Notes: generated by a model not told the origin, from the sequence alone. A stretch of 64,000 bases of DNA from Mesorhizobium sp. Pch-S (GCF_004136315.1 NZ_CP029562.1:3309501-3373500); one strand, 5' to 3'. Shown: positions 44,707 to 53,988, counted from the stretch's first letter. A program made the numbers and translations.

Positions 44707-46791
44707 ATGCCAAAAGCTGTAGCCCGTTCAGAAAAGGCAAACCCGACTGGCGCTGCCGCCAAGCGAAAACCCAGTACCACGGCCAAACCGGCTTCCAAAA
44801 AGCCTGCGCCACCCGAACCCAGGCTAAGGAAGACGAGCGCTCCTGAAGACCGACACGTGAAAGCGGTTGCGGACGCAGAACTCATTGTCGAAGGCGAACC
44901 CGAGGCGGTCGGGGAGGATGTTCCGCCCCCGCCCGAGGCTGTGGAACCAGACCCGAAGCTGACGCCCGAGGAAGCCGAAGCGGCACGCAAGAAGTATCTT
45001 TTTACGCGCTTCTGGATCAGTGCGCGTGGCTACTGGAGCCGCCGCGGCGACAGGCTCGCATGGCCGCTCACGCTCGGGCTGGTGACGCTGATCTGCATCA
45101 ATGTCGGCTTCCAATATGGCATCAATGTCTGGAACCGCCTGATGTTTGACGCCATCGAGCAGCGCAGCGCCGGCACCGTCTATTTCCTGAGCGCGGTCTT
45201 CCTGCCGCTGGTCGTGGTCAGCGGCACCATTGTGGTGACGCAGGTCTACCTGCGCATGACGATCCAGCGGCGCTGGCGGTCCTGGCTTACCACGGCAGTG
45301 ATCGCGCGTTGGCTGACCAATGGCCGCTATTACCAGCTCAACCTGGTGAGCGGGGATCACCAGAACCCGGAAGCCCGGCTGACCGAGGATCTGCGAATCG
45401 CCACGGAAGCGCCGGTGGATTTCCTGTCCGGCGTGCTCAATGCGTTTCTGTCTGCCTCCACATTCATCGTGGTGCTGTGGACGATCGGGGGCGCCTTGAC
45501 GGTGTCGATCGGGGGATCGTTGGTCACCATCCCCGGCTTCCTCGTCATTACGGCCATGGTCTATGCCGCCATCACGTCGACGTCGATGTTCGTCATCGGC
45601 CGCAACTTCGTTCAATTGTCCGAACAGAAGAACCAGGCCGAGGCCGAATTCCGCTACGTGCTGACGCGCGTGCGCGAGAACGGCGAAAGCATCGCGCTGC
45701 TTGGCGGCGAGGAGGAGGAACGCAGCGGAATCGACAGGACCTTTGCCGGGGTGCTGGCACGATGGGCAAAGCTGACGGGCCAGCACATGCGCACGGCTAT
45801 GGTGTCGCAAGGGTCCAGTTTGTTTGCGCCCGTGGTGCCGATCCTTTTGTGCGCGCCAAAGTTCCTCGACGGCTCGATGACGCTCGGACAGGTCATGCAG
45901 GCCGCTTCGGCATTTGCCATCGTGCAGGGCGCGTTCGGCTGGCTGGTCGACAACTACCCACGCCTTGCAGATTGGAATGCTTCAGCGCGCCGCGTCGCTT
46001 CGCTGATGATGTCGCTCGACGGGCTGGAGCGCGCCGAAGAAAGCGACACGCTCGGGCGCATCGAACATGGTGACGCCGAAGGTGACGTCATGGTCAGCCT
46101 GAACCGCCTTTCCGTATCTTTGGATGACGGCACCGCCGTCGTTAAGGAAACCAAGGTGGCGATCGAGGCGGGCGAGCGTGTTCTCGTTTCCGGCGATTCC
46201 GGATCCGGCAAATCCACGCTGGTGCGCGCCATTGCCGGGCTCTGGCCATGGGGCAAGGGCACCGTCAACTTCCATCCCGACAAGCAATTGTTCATGCTGC
46301 CGCAGCGCCCCTATGTGCCGACAGGAACGCTGCGCCGTGCCGTCGCTTATCCGGGTGCCGCAGATGACTTTTCGACGCAGGACATCGAAAGCGCGCTGGA
46401 CAAGGTGGAACTCGGCCATCTCAAAGACAGGATCGACGAGGACGCACCCTGGGACCAGACGCTCTCGGGAGGCGAGAGGCAGCGCCTCGCCTTTGCGCGT
46501 CTGTTCCTGCACCGGCCGGATATCGTCGTGCTGGATGAGGCGACGGCGGCACTGGATGAAAAAAGCCAGGACAGGATGATGGCGACAATGATCGACGAAT
46601 TGCCGAAGGTCACCGTCATCAGCGTCGCACACCGCGCGGAACTGGAAACCTATCATAGCCGCAAGATCACGCTGGAGCGGCGCAAGGGCGGCGCCAGGCT
46701 GGTCAGTGACATCGACCTCATTCCGCGCAAGCGCGGACGCAACCTGATCCAGCGCGCCTTGTGGGGAAGCGGCAAGAAAGCGCGCAGCTAG
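44707..46791 (+). CDS. ABC_membrane_2 type ABC transporter (ExsE/YddA-like), fused
   Basis: A 694-residue half transporter with the permease and ATPase fused. Residues 1-90 are a charged Pro/Lys-rich extension. The membrane domain (about 110-430, six segments) has YLRMTIQRRWRSWLTTAVIA and YYQLNLVSGDHQNPEARLTE, the hallmark of the SbmA/BacA-related ABC_membrane_2 family. The ATPase (about 465-670) has Walker A GDSGSGKST, signature LSGGERQRLAFARL and Walker B IVVLDEATAALDE. It works as a homodimer. Related rhizobial proteins (ExsE) and YddA have uncertain cargo; long-chain lipids or vitamin-B12-like compounds are proposed for relatives. Confidence 0.9.
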   Translation: MPKAVARSEKANPTGAAAKRKPSTTAKPASKKPAPPEPRLRKTSAPEDRHVKAVADAELIVEGEPEAVGEDVPPPPEAVEPDPKLTPEEAEAARKKYLFTRFWISARGYWSRRGDRLAWPLTLGLVTLICINVGFQYGINVWNRLMFDAIEQRSAGTVYFLSAVFLPLVVVSGTIVVTQVYLRMTIQRRWRSWLTTAVIARWLTNGRYYQLNLVSGDHQNPEARLTEDLRIATEAPVDFLSGVLNAFLSASTFIVVLWTIGGALTVSIGGSLVTIPGFLVITAMVYAAITSTSMFVIGRNFVQLSEQKNQAEAEFRYVLTRVRENGESIALLGGEEEERSGIDRTFAGVLARWAKLTGQHMRTAMVSQGSSLFAPVVPILLCAPKFLDGSMTLGQVMQAASAFAIVQGAFGWLVDNYPRLADWNASARRVASLMMSLDGLERAEESDTLGRIEHGDAEGDVMVSLNRLSVSLDDGTAVVKETKVAIEAGERVLVSGDSGSGKSTLVRAIAGLWPWGKGTVNFHPDKQLFMLPQRPYVPTGTLRRAVAYPGAADDFSTQDIESALDKVELGHLKDRIDEDAPWDQTLSGGERQRLAFARLFLHRPDIVVLDEATAALDEKSQDRMMATMIDELPKVTVISVAHRAELETYHSRKITLERRKGGARLVSDIDLIPRKRGRNLIQRALWGSGKKARS

Positions 46792-46974
46792 GCACTGCGC
46801 CCGGGCGGGCTTGGACGCCACCCGAAATGCACTTGCTGAAACGAGAAGACCTGCTCGTCACCGAACGGGTCTTGTTGCCTGGGCGGGACTCGATACGCAT
46901 CCGCGGTGCCAATCTGAATGCTTATGGTAAATAATGGGTTAGCCGCCACTGGCATTTTGGACGGCTTGCATCGC

Positions 46975-48264
46975 TTATCGCGGGGCACTCATGGCGCTGA
47001 TCGTGTAGGGCGTGCCGGTCCGAGTACCACCAAGTTCCGTAAGCACAAGATAGTACCGCCCCTGGGGCAGCTGCACGGTGAGATGCTGGTTTGGCAAGAA
47101 GCCATTGACCAGGCTCGTTCCGTTCGAACTTGCTACGGCTAGAAGGTTGTCCGAAGCGTCGACAATGCTTGTCCGCACCAGCGCATTGGTGCGCAGCACG
47201 GTCAGCTCAAGCTGGTTTTGCGCGCCCGTGAGGTCGAACATCAGCCGATGGCTTTGCTGTGGCCTCAGCCATTCTGTAACGACATAGATATGGGAGGGCG
47301 CAAGCGCCGGGTCCGGCGCGTTGTTGTCCTGGGTGCGGTCGATGTAACGGGATTTGCCGTATTGCCCATTCTTCCTGAGCGGTCCCTTGTTGAAGTTCCT
47401 GATGCTCGACTGGGGATCGCCCCGAACGTCGCGGGGGCCAAGCGGATCGATCTGAGGATTGACGGTCGCTGCGTAGTTCGCCGGTCCGGAGACGGATGAA
47501 TTGTCTACGTAGAGACAATAGTAGCCGGGATCATAGGCCTTCGTTTCCAGATCGTCGTGCGGTCCTTCCTGAAGTGTGATCCGGGTGTTGTCATAAGGGT
47601 CGACCATCCGCATCCTGTAATGCCGTCCGACACGGACGCTGAAGGGATGGCTGTCGCCCGGCAGGAAGAGCACATAGGCATCGCTGTCACTCGGGTTGTC
47701 CAGCGACCCCCGCAGGTTGACCGTGTTTTGATAGCCGTCCAACAAGGGGGCACTGCTGCAACGCGCGCCGGCATTGTCTGTCTGAGGCACGAGCCGCGCC
47801 TGGATCGTCAGGTCGTATTTGAGCATGCGTCCGTTGGCGACACCCGGGTCCGTCCACACCGATACGAAATAGTCGCCGGGACTCATCCCGAGGATGAAGT
47901 CTTCCTCGTCGCCGCCACGCGAGCGCCAGATCATTTCGCCTCGTGCGTTGTGCACGAACAGCCACATCGATCGGAGGGGTCTCTCGGCCAGGTGGAAATG
48001 GACCAGCCACTGGTTGGCGGGAACGTTGAAGCGATAAATGTCGAGGGTGTCGAATTTGTTCGTCGCCACCACGCCCAGCGCGCCGGGCTCTGCCTTGTCG
48101 GCTGGCGTGTTGAAATCGGGCTGGGTCAGGCTGCCCAGATCGCCGGCCCGGTCGAAGCTGTTGTTGTTGACGGCGCCGCCGTCATAGTCCGAGGGCGGCG
48201 TCCAGGATTCTGCAAGAGCCGCAGACGACACAAAAATCAGCAAGACAGTCAGCAGGATGCGCAT
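46975..48264 (-). CDS. Secreted hypothetical protein with PPC-like domains
   Basis: A 429-residue exported protein. Signal peptide: MRILLTVLLIFVSSAALAES. The mature part has two or three beta-sandwich units that resemble pre-peptidase C-terminal (PPC) domains, with FDTLDIYRFNVPANQWLVHF, DYFVSVWTDPG and SDAYVLFLPGD as typical strands; the final VQLPQGRYYLVLTELGG is another. No catalytic motif is seen, so it is likely periplasmic or extracellular and structural or binding. The role is unknown. It is convergent with the ABC exporter. Confidence 0.75.
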   Translation of the reverse strand: MRILLTVLLIFVSSAALAESWTPPSDYDGGAVNNNSFDRAGDLGSLTQPDFNTPADKAEPGALGVVATNKFDTLDIYRFNVPANQWLVHFHLAERPLRSMWLFVHNARGEMIWRSRGGDEEDFILGMSPGDYFVSVWTDPGVANGRMLKYDLTIQARLVPQTDNAGARCSSAPLLDGYQNTVNLRGSLDNPSDSDAYVLFLPGDSHPFSVRVGRHYRMRMVDPYDNTRITLQEGPHDDLETKAYDPGYYCLYVDNSSVSGPANYAATVNPQIDPLGPRDVRGDPQSSIRNFNKGPLRKNGQYGKSRYIDRTQDNNAPDPALAPSHIYVVTEWLRPQQSHRLMFDLTGAQNQLELTVLRTNALVRTSIVDASDNLLAVASSNGTSLVNGFLPNQHLTVQLPQGRYYLVLTELGGTRTGTPYTISAMSAPR

Positions 48265-48720
48265 CGAATTTCCCCCTCGGTGCCCAGCTGGAGAATTTCG
48301 CGCAAGGATTGGTCACCGACAAGGTGATATCGACAGGCAGCGAACCGGTATCGCAGGTCCGAAAGATCTGACGCCTTCTCCCTGCCCATAAGGGTTTCGA
48401 ATGCGCTGAAGGACCTTGCGAACTGAAAATGGCCGCTCGTCTGAGGCGGGCTGGCCCGTCCCGGCTTTGCCCTCGCATACTGGGACCTTGGAGCTTGCTG
48501 GCGTTCGAGCCAGCTGGCTGTCTGCGGTACCGGCCACCGGCGCTGGAACTCTTGGGGCAGGTTCCATGGTCAGTGACCTGACCACCCTTCCACATCCGTC
48601 AAGCTGCGGACGGGCGGCAGGGACGCTTGCGAAAATTTCCCCGCATGACCGGGTGAGGGCACCTGCAAGTGCCCTGCGCCGGCAACGCCCACCCGGTCTC
48701 GCCTGCTCTGGTGAGAACGA
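48265..48720. other. Intergenic region with dispersed repeat
   Basis: 456 bases with no supported gene. It contains repeat copy 2 at 48430-48482. Confidence 0.5.
48430..48482 (+). repeat. Dispersed intergenic repeat, copy 2
   Basis: About 53 bases matching 37472-37526 in the same orientation: TGGCCGCTCGTC at the start, GTCCCGGCTTTGCC in the middle, TCGCATACTG at the end, with a small internal length difference. Confidence 0.75.
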
Positions 48721-49023
48721 TCAGGCGACCTTGCCACCATGTCCGGAATTGCGCGACGTCATCCACGCTGGTGGAACCGCGAGTTCTTCCAGCACCTTGG
48801 CAGAACGCGCAAAGCCTTCAAACGCAGACTTGGCAAAAGCAAGCGGATAGTCGCTCTGAAAGGCGTGCTGACAGGCGCGCACAGCAGTATGATAGATGGG
48901 TGTACGGCGGGGCTTTGGCCATTCATAGAGAAACTCCAGGGCGTCCTCGAGGCACGCAATTTCCTGGATGAAGTTGTTGCCGTTTTTTATGAAAACGGGG
49001 CTGTCGAACATCCGATCGTTCAT
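48721..49023 (-). CDS. DUF982 family protein
   Basis: A 100-residue protein with the DUF982 pattern: SPVFIKNGNNFIQEIACLED, ALEFLYEWPKPRRTPIYHTA, VRACQHAFQSDYPLAFAKSA, FEGFARSAKVLEE. DUF982 is nearly limited to Rhizobiales, often in multiple copies, with no known function. The ATG at 49023 has GGAGG five bases upstream; the TTG at 49047 is less likely. A second DUF982 gene is at 51461. Confidence 0.88.
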   Translation of the reverse strand: MNDRMFDSPVFIKNGNNFIQEIACLEDALEFLYEWPKPRRTPIYHTAVRACQHAFQSDYPLAFAKSAFEGFARSAKVLEELAVPPAWMTSRNSGHGGKVA

Positions 49024-49154
49024 CAGGTCCTCCAAATCGAACGACAATGCGGTTCAAGGGTGCCGCGGCCGGCTGCGGCAGCGGATTGGAACGATATGTG
49101 ATGGGTACTTCGAGGGTTCAAGGGGGAAACACTGCCACCGCAGCGTTCGGGCGA

Positions 49155-49346
49155 CTAGGTCGGCTTAAGGCGTTTGGCGCTCAAATACATGAGGGCGGAA
49201 GCTGCCTTGACACGGTTCCAGCCAGCGGCTTCGGCCTCGTCGAGGATTTTGTCGATAGGCCCGGCCAACGCCTCCTGGCAGTCGCTATCGTATGCGATTT
49301 CATTAGGCCCGTAGGCAGGTTTGCGGATTGAAGATTCCTTTGCCAT
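49155..49346 (-). CDS. Small hypothetical protein
   Basis: A 63-residue hydrophilic protein: YGPNEIAYDSDCQEALAGPI, DKILDEAEAAGWNRVKAASA, LMYLSAKRLKPT. It appears to be one or two helices; 'NRVKAASALMYLSAKRLKP' looks like a conserved rhizobial ending, from memory. The ATG at 49346 is chosen because the recognisable part starts there (frame open to 49409). No family name is known to me. Confidence 0.65.
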   Translation of the reverse strand: MAKESSIRKPAYGPNEIAYDSDCQEALAGPIDKILDEAEAAGWNRVKAASALMYLSAKRLKPT

Positions 49347-49754
49347 CTTGGATCGTCCGTGCAGTTCGTCGCGAGGTCGTTTTATCGTGACGTTCAATGT
49401 TGTCAACAAGTTAGCCTCTCGTTACGGCGGCGAGACTTGCAATGGCTTTGTCGATTTTATTCCCTGAGATGGTGGGGTGCGCAAATCCAGGCGTGCAGCC
49501 GGTCCGCTCGATAGGCAGAGGCTGGGCGAAGCGCGCTGGGATCGTACAACGGCCACCATGCATGCCCGTGTTGGGAGAGCGGATACGCAGTGCCCACGCG
49601 GACCTGCGCTGAGAACCCTGGCAGGACTGGCGATATCAGTGTGACCGCAGCCGGTCGCGACCATGGCGCGGCAGCAATCTTTTGGAACGCGCCTCTCGCA
49701 GCTTCGTTAGCTGTTCGAGGCCGACAAGCCTCATCACTCACATGGGAGACGACA
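49347..49754. other. Divergent intergenic region with EcfG-type promoter
   Basis: 408 bases between the small gene (-) and the acidic gene (+). The supported element is the promoter at 49684-49708; the rest shows nothing clear. Confidence 0.5.
49684..49708 (+). promoter_or_regulatory. EcfG-type promoter
   Basis: GGAAC at 49684-49688, 16 bases, CGTT at 49705-49708; exact match, 46 bases before the start at 49755. It would drive the acidic protein and the DUF892 gene. Confidence 0.75.
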
Positions 49755-49952
49755 ATGCCGAAGCAGGATCCCGCGAAGCACGGCTTCGCGGACACCGAGG
49801 ATTATTTGTGGCGCTCGGCGGGGCATCCTCGCCCTCAAAACGCAAGCGATGACACAGACGACGTCGAGCCGGCGGACGAGGACGAGGAAGACGAGGAGGA
49901 GATGGCCGGCGAACTCGGCTTCCCCGCTGACGATGACGAAGACGATCAGTAA
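49755..49952 (+). CDS. Small acidic hypothetical protein
   Basis: A 65-residue protein, half Asp/Glu in its C-terminal part (DDTDDVEPADEDEEDEEEMA, then DDDEDDQ), with a short ordered start MPKQDPAKHGFADTEDYLWR. Probably disordered. The ATG at 49755 follows GGGAG at proper spacing. First gene behind an EcfG-type promoter, and 59 bases upstream of the DUF892 gene, so the two are probably one stress-induced unit. Function unknown. Confidence 0.75.
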   Translation: MPKQDPAKHGFADTEDYLWRSAGHPRPQNASDDTDDVEPADEDEEDEEEMAGELGFPADDDEDDQ

Positions 49953-50011
49953 GGCACCAACCTAGCTCTGTTCAGCGATGAACGGAACAGTGTTTCAAGG
50001 AGGAATTCGAA

Positions 50012-50521
50012 ATGGCTAAGACCTCATCGCAAGGCCTGCAGGACCTTTTCCTGGATGGATTGAAGGACATTTACTACGCCGAGAAGAAGATCCTGAAGAC
50101 GCTGCCGAAAATGGCCAAGAGTGCGTCCGATGCCGCAGTCTCCCAGGCCTTCGAAAAACACCGCGAACAGACCGAAGGCCATGTCGAGCGGCTTGAGGAG
50201 GTATTTGCGATGCTCGAAAAGGCACCGCGCGGCAAGATCTGTCCGGCCATCGATGGCATCATCGAGGAGGGCTCGGAGATCATGGAGGAATACAAGGGAA
50301 CGCCGGCCATCGACGCGGGGCTCGTGGCAGCGGCGCAGGCGGTGGAGCACTATGAGATGGCGCGCTATCGCACGCTTTGCGCTTGGGCCGAAGAACTCGA
50401 CATGCCGGATGCTGCCAAGCTCCTGAAAACGACCTTGGACGAGGAGAGCGAAACAGATGCCACCCTTGCCCACCTGGCCGAAAGCGACGCCAACCAGCGC
50501 GCGCTGCAGAAGGCAGCATGA
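50012..50521 (+). CDS. Ferritin-like DUF892 protein (YciE/YciF type)
   Basis: A 169-residue four-helix-bundle protein of the DUF892/YciF family. It begins SQGLQDLFLDGLKDIYYAEK, where the Glu/Tyr of the first helix and the later HYEMARY, ESETDATLAHLAES supply the usual iron-site carboxylates and histidines. The family binds a dimetal centre and is induced in osmotic or general stress; its reaction is unclear. A strong AAGGAGGAATTCGAA precedes the ATG. A rho-independent terminator ends the unit. In other rhizobia this family belongs to the RpoE2 regulon, in agreement with the promoter at 49684. Confidence 0.92.
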   Translation: MAKTSSQGLQDLFLDGLKDIYYAEKKILKTLPKMAKSASDAAVSQAFEKHREQTEGHVERLEEVFAMLEKAPRGKICPAIDGIIEEGSEIMEEYKGTPAIDAGLVAAAQAVEHYEMARYRTLCAWAEELDMPDAAKLLKTTLDEESETDATLAHLAESDANQRALQKAA

Positions 50522-50536
50522 CTGTTGCCAGGAGAA

Positions 50537-50563
50537 ACAAGCCCCGGTCACGGGGCTTGTTTT
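50537..50563 (+). terminator. Rho-independent terminator of the DUF892 unit
   Basis: 10-bp perfect stem ACAAGCCCCG/CGGGGCTTGT, tetraloop GTCA, then TTT; 15 bases after the DUF892 stop. Confidence 0.9.
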
Positions 50564-50722
50564 GATATGATGGCCTAACTCAACAAGCGCGGAACCCGTT
50601 GGCAATCAACGCATGCCGGATCGAGACCGCGATCGAGGCGTCTGTTGCGCGCGACGCTGTCGCCTCATCACGGAAGCCATCCTCGCCGATGCCCTCGCGC
50701 GTACAAGGAAAGGAGCCAGCCA

Positions 50723-50932
50723 ATGCCTCGCCCACATGACTACGAGACCGGAGCGCGCGTTGCGAAACCGGGCAAGTCGCGGCGTCCGGACCCGATCCAC
50801 ACCGGCGATCCCGCCGACGAGCCGAAAAAGCCGTATGGCCTTGTCGAGGCTCCCGGCGACGTCAACGACAAGACCCGGCATTCCGAAGGGCGCAGTCACA
50901 GCCATCCCCGCCTGCGCGGCCATCCGGGTTGA
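50723..50932 (+). CDS. Small hydrophilic hypothetical protein
   Basis: A 69-residue protein rich in Pro, Gly, Arg, Asp and His: MPRPHDYETGARVAKPGKSR, then TGDPADEPKKPYGLVEAPGD and a basic end. It lacks a hydrophobic core and is probably disordered. AAAGGAGCC lies before the ATG at 50723. Its neighbours are stress genes, which suggests the same type, although no EcfG element was found at correct spacing here. Family not recognised. Confidence 0.65.
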   Translation: MPRPHDYETGARVAKPGKSRRPDPIHTGDPADEPKKPYGLVEAPGDVNDKTRHSEGRSHSHPRLRGHPG

Positions 50933-51460
50933 TCCACGGCACAAAGGCCATTGGATTGCGGTACGGGCCGACCGCGGCTGACTCGGTGCTTTTGCGTGTC
51001 GGGATTCAGCGGCTGTTTTCAGCCGCCTTGCCCTGGCAGATGCAGTGGTTGGATAGCCGCTGCTCCCGATCGACACGGCAGCACATACCGACAAGAGAGT
51101 GGCTACCGTTTCCTGCCGCGTGCACAGCCTCCTGAAACGGGAGGGATGTGGCGTCTCTGTGTGGGCGATGCTCAGTCCCGCCGCAGATCGACCGCAGCAT
51201 CGCCAATCCCGTGTTCCTCGGCTGGTTCAGCCAGGTGACATCATTGACACGATGATTTCTGCACCGCGGCTGTCGGGGACAGACCGCGCCCATCAACGGG
51301 CAATGGCACTGATTTCTCGTTGGCCCCTCTTTTCGCCGATCCTGTTTTTGACCGGGGCAGGACTTTTTTGGAACCGGACGCTTGTGAATGAATTTTTGGC
51401 TGGATCGCTCTCTCCGGGCGATCAGAGGTGATGTTCACTGCATCTTATGGGGAGACCTCA
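50933..51460. other. Intergenic region, no gene seen
   Basis: 528 bases. Short frames lack support. GGAAC at 51369 has no CGTT at 16-17 bases, so it is not called a promoter. Confidence 0.45.
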
Positions 51461-51841
51461 ATGCCGACGTTCAAGCCGGTTATCTTTGAAACCACAAGCG
51501 GATACAAATTCACAGTCACGTGCCTTCATGATGTCTTCAAGGTCATGGCAATGGGATGGCCGAACAAGCGCTGTCCCCTCTACAATGAGGCCTTGTGCCT
51601 GAGCGCCAGAGCCAAGGAAGGCTGGTGTACGCCAAAGTCTGCCTACGACGCGTTTGTGCGGGCCGCGCAAGCGCAGAAGCGGATCGTCGAACCGCGCAAG
51701 CTCATCGATCGTGTCGCCTCCGAACTCATTGCGATCGAGCCTGAGAACTTCAATCCGTTTCCTGATCCGTCGCCGATGCGCTCTCGGGTTCGCCGCCGCA
51801 TCCAGGCTGTGACGCAGGCAAACAGAAAGATCCATGCGTAG
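51461..51841 (+). CDS. DUF982 family protein
   Basis: A 126-residue protein whose residues 1-80 follow DUF982: FKPVIFETTSGYKFTVTCLH, DVFKVMAMGWPNKRCPLYNE, ALCLSARAKEGWCTPKSAYD, AFVRAAQAQ. A C-terminal 40-residue basic extension is unusual for the family. Three cysteines are present (TCL, RCP, WCT). GGGGAG stands six bases before the ATG at 51461. The paralogous small gene at 51872 follows after 30 bases and is probably in the same transcript. Confidence 0.82.
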   Translation: MPTFKPVIFETTSGYKFTVTCLHDVFKVMAMGWPNKRCPLYNEALCLSARAKEGWCTPKSAYDAFVRAAQAQKRIVEPRKLIDRVASELIAIEPENFNPFPDPSPMRSRVRRRIQAVTQANRKIHA

Positions 51842-51871
51842 GCAGTGGCTTGACCCTTGCAGGAGGTGAAG

Positions 51872-52126
51872 ATGGCCATCCTTCATTCGTCGACCACCGG
51901 CATCGCCTACCCGGGCGACTTGGAAAATCTCAAGCGCATCTATGACATGCTATGCGAAGAACGGGGTTTCTGCCACGGCAGTCCGGCTGCGGAAGACCTT
52001 GCCATGGCAACGATGAACCTTTTCGCCCAAGGTGTCTTCGACGCGCGCGAGATCGTCGAGACGTTAAACCTCTACCTGGACCGGAAAGCGTCGGGGCCGA
52101 ATTTCCAGCCGGCCCTTGCGGCCTAA
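51872..52126 (+). CDS. Small rhizobial protein, paralogue family copy 3
   Basis: An 84-residue paralogue of 16674-16925, with nearly the same core: GIAYPGDLENLKRIYDMLCE, ERGFCHGSPAAEDLAMATMN, LFAQGVFDAREIVETLNLYL. AGGAGG lies five bases before the ATG at 51872. It sits 30 bases after the DUF982 gene. Function unknown; it is the closest relative of copy 1. Confidence 0.82.
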   Translation: MAILHSSTTGIAYPGDLENLKRIYDMLCEERGFCHGSPAAEDLAMATMNLFAQGVFDAREIVETLNLYLDRKASGPNFQPALAA

Positions 52127-52283
52127 GGCTGAAGGTCCTGCTCATAATCAAATGGATTGCTGATAGCCGCAGGCCCGAAGATGGCCTGCGGCTCAAGGGT
52201 GCGGGATCATGTTCGGGATTTTTGAACCATCTCAAACCCCGCGCCGGTCGTTGCTGGAATGATGTGATCTCGACGTGATCGAG

Positions 52284-53810
52284 ATGCACAGCGATCGCGG
52301 CACATCGCTGCTGCGAAGAGATGATGCATATGACTTTTCCGCGGATGTGCTAATCCAGTTCGCCATGAACAAACAACGGCGTTCCATGGCGGCGGCAACC
52401 ACGACCGATCTGGCAGAACTGATCCGCACCCACGACTGGGCAAGCACAAGCCTTGGTCCGATGCAGCAATGGCCCACGTGCCTGCGCATTGCGGTCGACC
52501 TCATGCTGCCTTCAACCGCACAGATCGTCATGTTCTGGGGTGAGGATTTCGTGGCTCTCTACAACGACGCCTATGCGCCGACGATCGGGAACAAACATCC
52601 TCGTGCTCTTGGCAGGCCCGCCCGCGAAAACTGGTCGGAACTGTGGGATGATCTGGAGCCACTGCTGCTGCGGGTTTTGCGTGATGGCGAGACCGTGTCG
52701 GCAAAAGACAGACCTTTTTATATCGAGCGGCACAATCGTCCCGAGAATGTGTTTTTTGATATCTCGTATTCCCCGGTTCGGGATGAAGCCGGAGCCATTC
52801 GCGGCGTTCTCTGCATCGTCAACGAAACGACCGAGCGCGTCGTCGCCCAACTGACCGAGCGCCGGTTGGCGGCAATCATCGAGTCGTCGGACGATGCCAT
52901 CATGAGCATCGATCTGGATGCGACGATAACGAGCTGGAACGCCGGCGCCGAACGGCTCTATGGTTTTGCGGCGGAGGAGATCATCGGAAGCTCCGTTACA
53001 CTGCTGCTGCCCCAGGACCGGTCGGAAGAAGAACATGCCATCCTGTCCCGCATCCGCGGTGGCGAGCGGATGGAGCCCTACGAAACGGTGCGGCTGCATA
53101 AAAGCGGTGCGAACATTGACGTGTCGCTGACCGTATCGCCTGTGCGCGATGCCGCGGGCCAAATTGTGGGAGCATCGAAAATTGCGAGGGATATCAGAGC
53201 CAAGAAAGACGCCGAAAACCTGCAGCGGCTGCTGATGCACGAATTGAACCATCGTGTGAAAAACGTGCTGGCAACGGTGCGGGCGATCGCCAACAAGACG
53301 TTTCGTGGGGAAGAGCACATGTTGGCGCGAACTGCGTTCGACGCACGTCTTCTCGCCCTGTCGAAAGCGCACGATCTGTTGACGGCTGAAAGCTGGAGCG
53401 GAGCAGAGTTGACCGCTCTCGTAGCGGACGTTCTTTCTCCCTATGGCGCGACCAATATTGCAGTCACGGGTCCCCGTCTGCGGCTGCCGTCGGAGGCTGT
53501 GTTGTCGTTTTCATTGGCCTTGCACGAACTTGCCACCAATGCCGCCAAATATGGCGCCTTGTCCGTCCCCACAGGCCGCGTAGACATCCGGTGGTCCATC
53601 ATCGAAGACGGTGGCCCTCGTCTTGCCATGCGCTGGACTGAAAGCGGCGGCCCACGCGTGGCCGCACCTCGTCGCAAAGGGTTTGGCTCGCGATTGATCG
53701 AGCTGTTGTCGACGCAAATGAATGGCGAAGTCCGCATCCACTACGCGGCGTCGGGCGTGGTCTGCGAGATCGATGCGCCCCTTCAACAAGGCTGGGTTGT
53801 TGCAGCATAG
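52284..53810 (+). CDS. HWE-family sensor histidine kinase with PAS domains
   Basis: A 508-residue soluble kinase. After about 30 residues an N-terminal PAS/GAF-like domain reads HDWASTSLGPMQQWPTCLRI. A PAS domain follows (about 195-310: LAAIIESSDDAIMSIDLDAT, PVRDAAGQIVGASKIARDI). The dimerisation/phosphoacceptor segment is LLMHELNHRVKNVLATVRAI with the histidine of HELNHR, typical of HWE/HisKA_2 kinases. The ATPase ends with GFGSRLIELL. HWE kinases feed light, redox or stress signals to PhyR in the EcfG pathway; that fits the region but is inference. The start is uncertain: GTG 52275, ATG 52284 or ATG 52365, none with a strong ribosome binding site. Confidence 0.88.
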   Translation: MHSDRGTSLLRRDDAYDFSADVLIQFAMNKQRRSMAAATTTDLAELIRTHDWASTSLGPMQQWPTCLRIAVDLMLPSTAQIVMFWGEDFVALYNDAYAPTIGNKHPRALGRPARENWSELWDDLEPLLLRVLRDGETVSAKDRPFYIERHNRPENVFFDISYSPVRDEAGAIRGVLCIVNETTERVVAQLTERRLAAIIESSDDAIMSIDLDATITSWNAGAERLYGFAAEEIIGSSVTLLLPQDRSEEEHAILSRIRGGERMEPYETVRLHKSGANIDVSLTVSPVRDAAGQIVGASKIARDIRAKKDAENLQRLLMHELNHRVKNVLATVRAIANKTFRGEEHMLARTAFDARLLALSKAHDLLTAESWSGAELTALVADVLSPYGATNIAVTGPRLRLPSEAVLSFSLALHELATNAAKYGALSVPTGRVDIRWSIIEDGGPRLAMRWTESGGPRVAAPRRKGFGSRLIELLSTQMNGEVRIHYAASGVVCEIDAPLQQGWVVAA

Positions 53811-53988
53811 GGTGTTGCGTCCCACAGCCGCGTGGCTCCTTCTCAAGCCAGCGCGCCGGATGAGTTCGGTCTCTCGACAGTCATCGACACTGGGCTTGCC
53901 GATGCCGGTGTGGGTCTCTTGTTCGATCCGACAGGCGTCGCTTCACCTGGCCGGCCGAGGAGGCTCACACATGGCAGATGAAAAAACA

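Noticed and set aside
51369..51400. EcfG promoter upstream of the DUF982 gene at 51461
   Set aside because: The sequence 16-17 bases after GGAAC is AATT, not CGTT.
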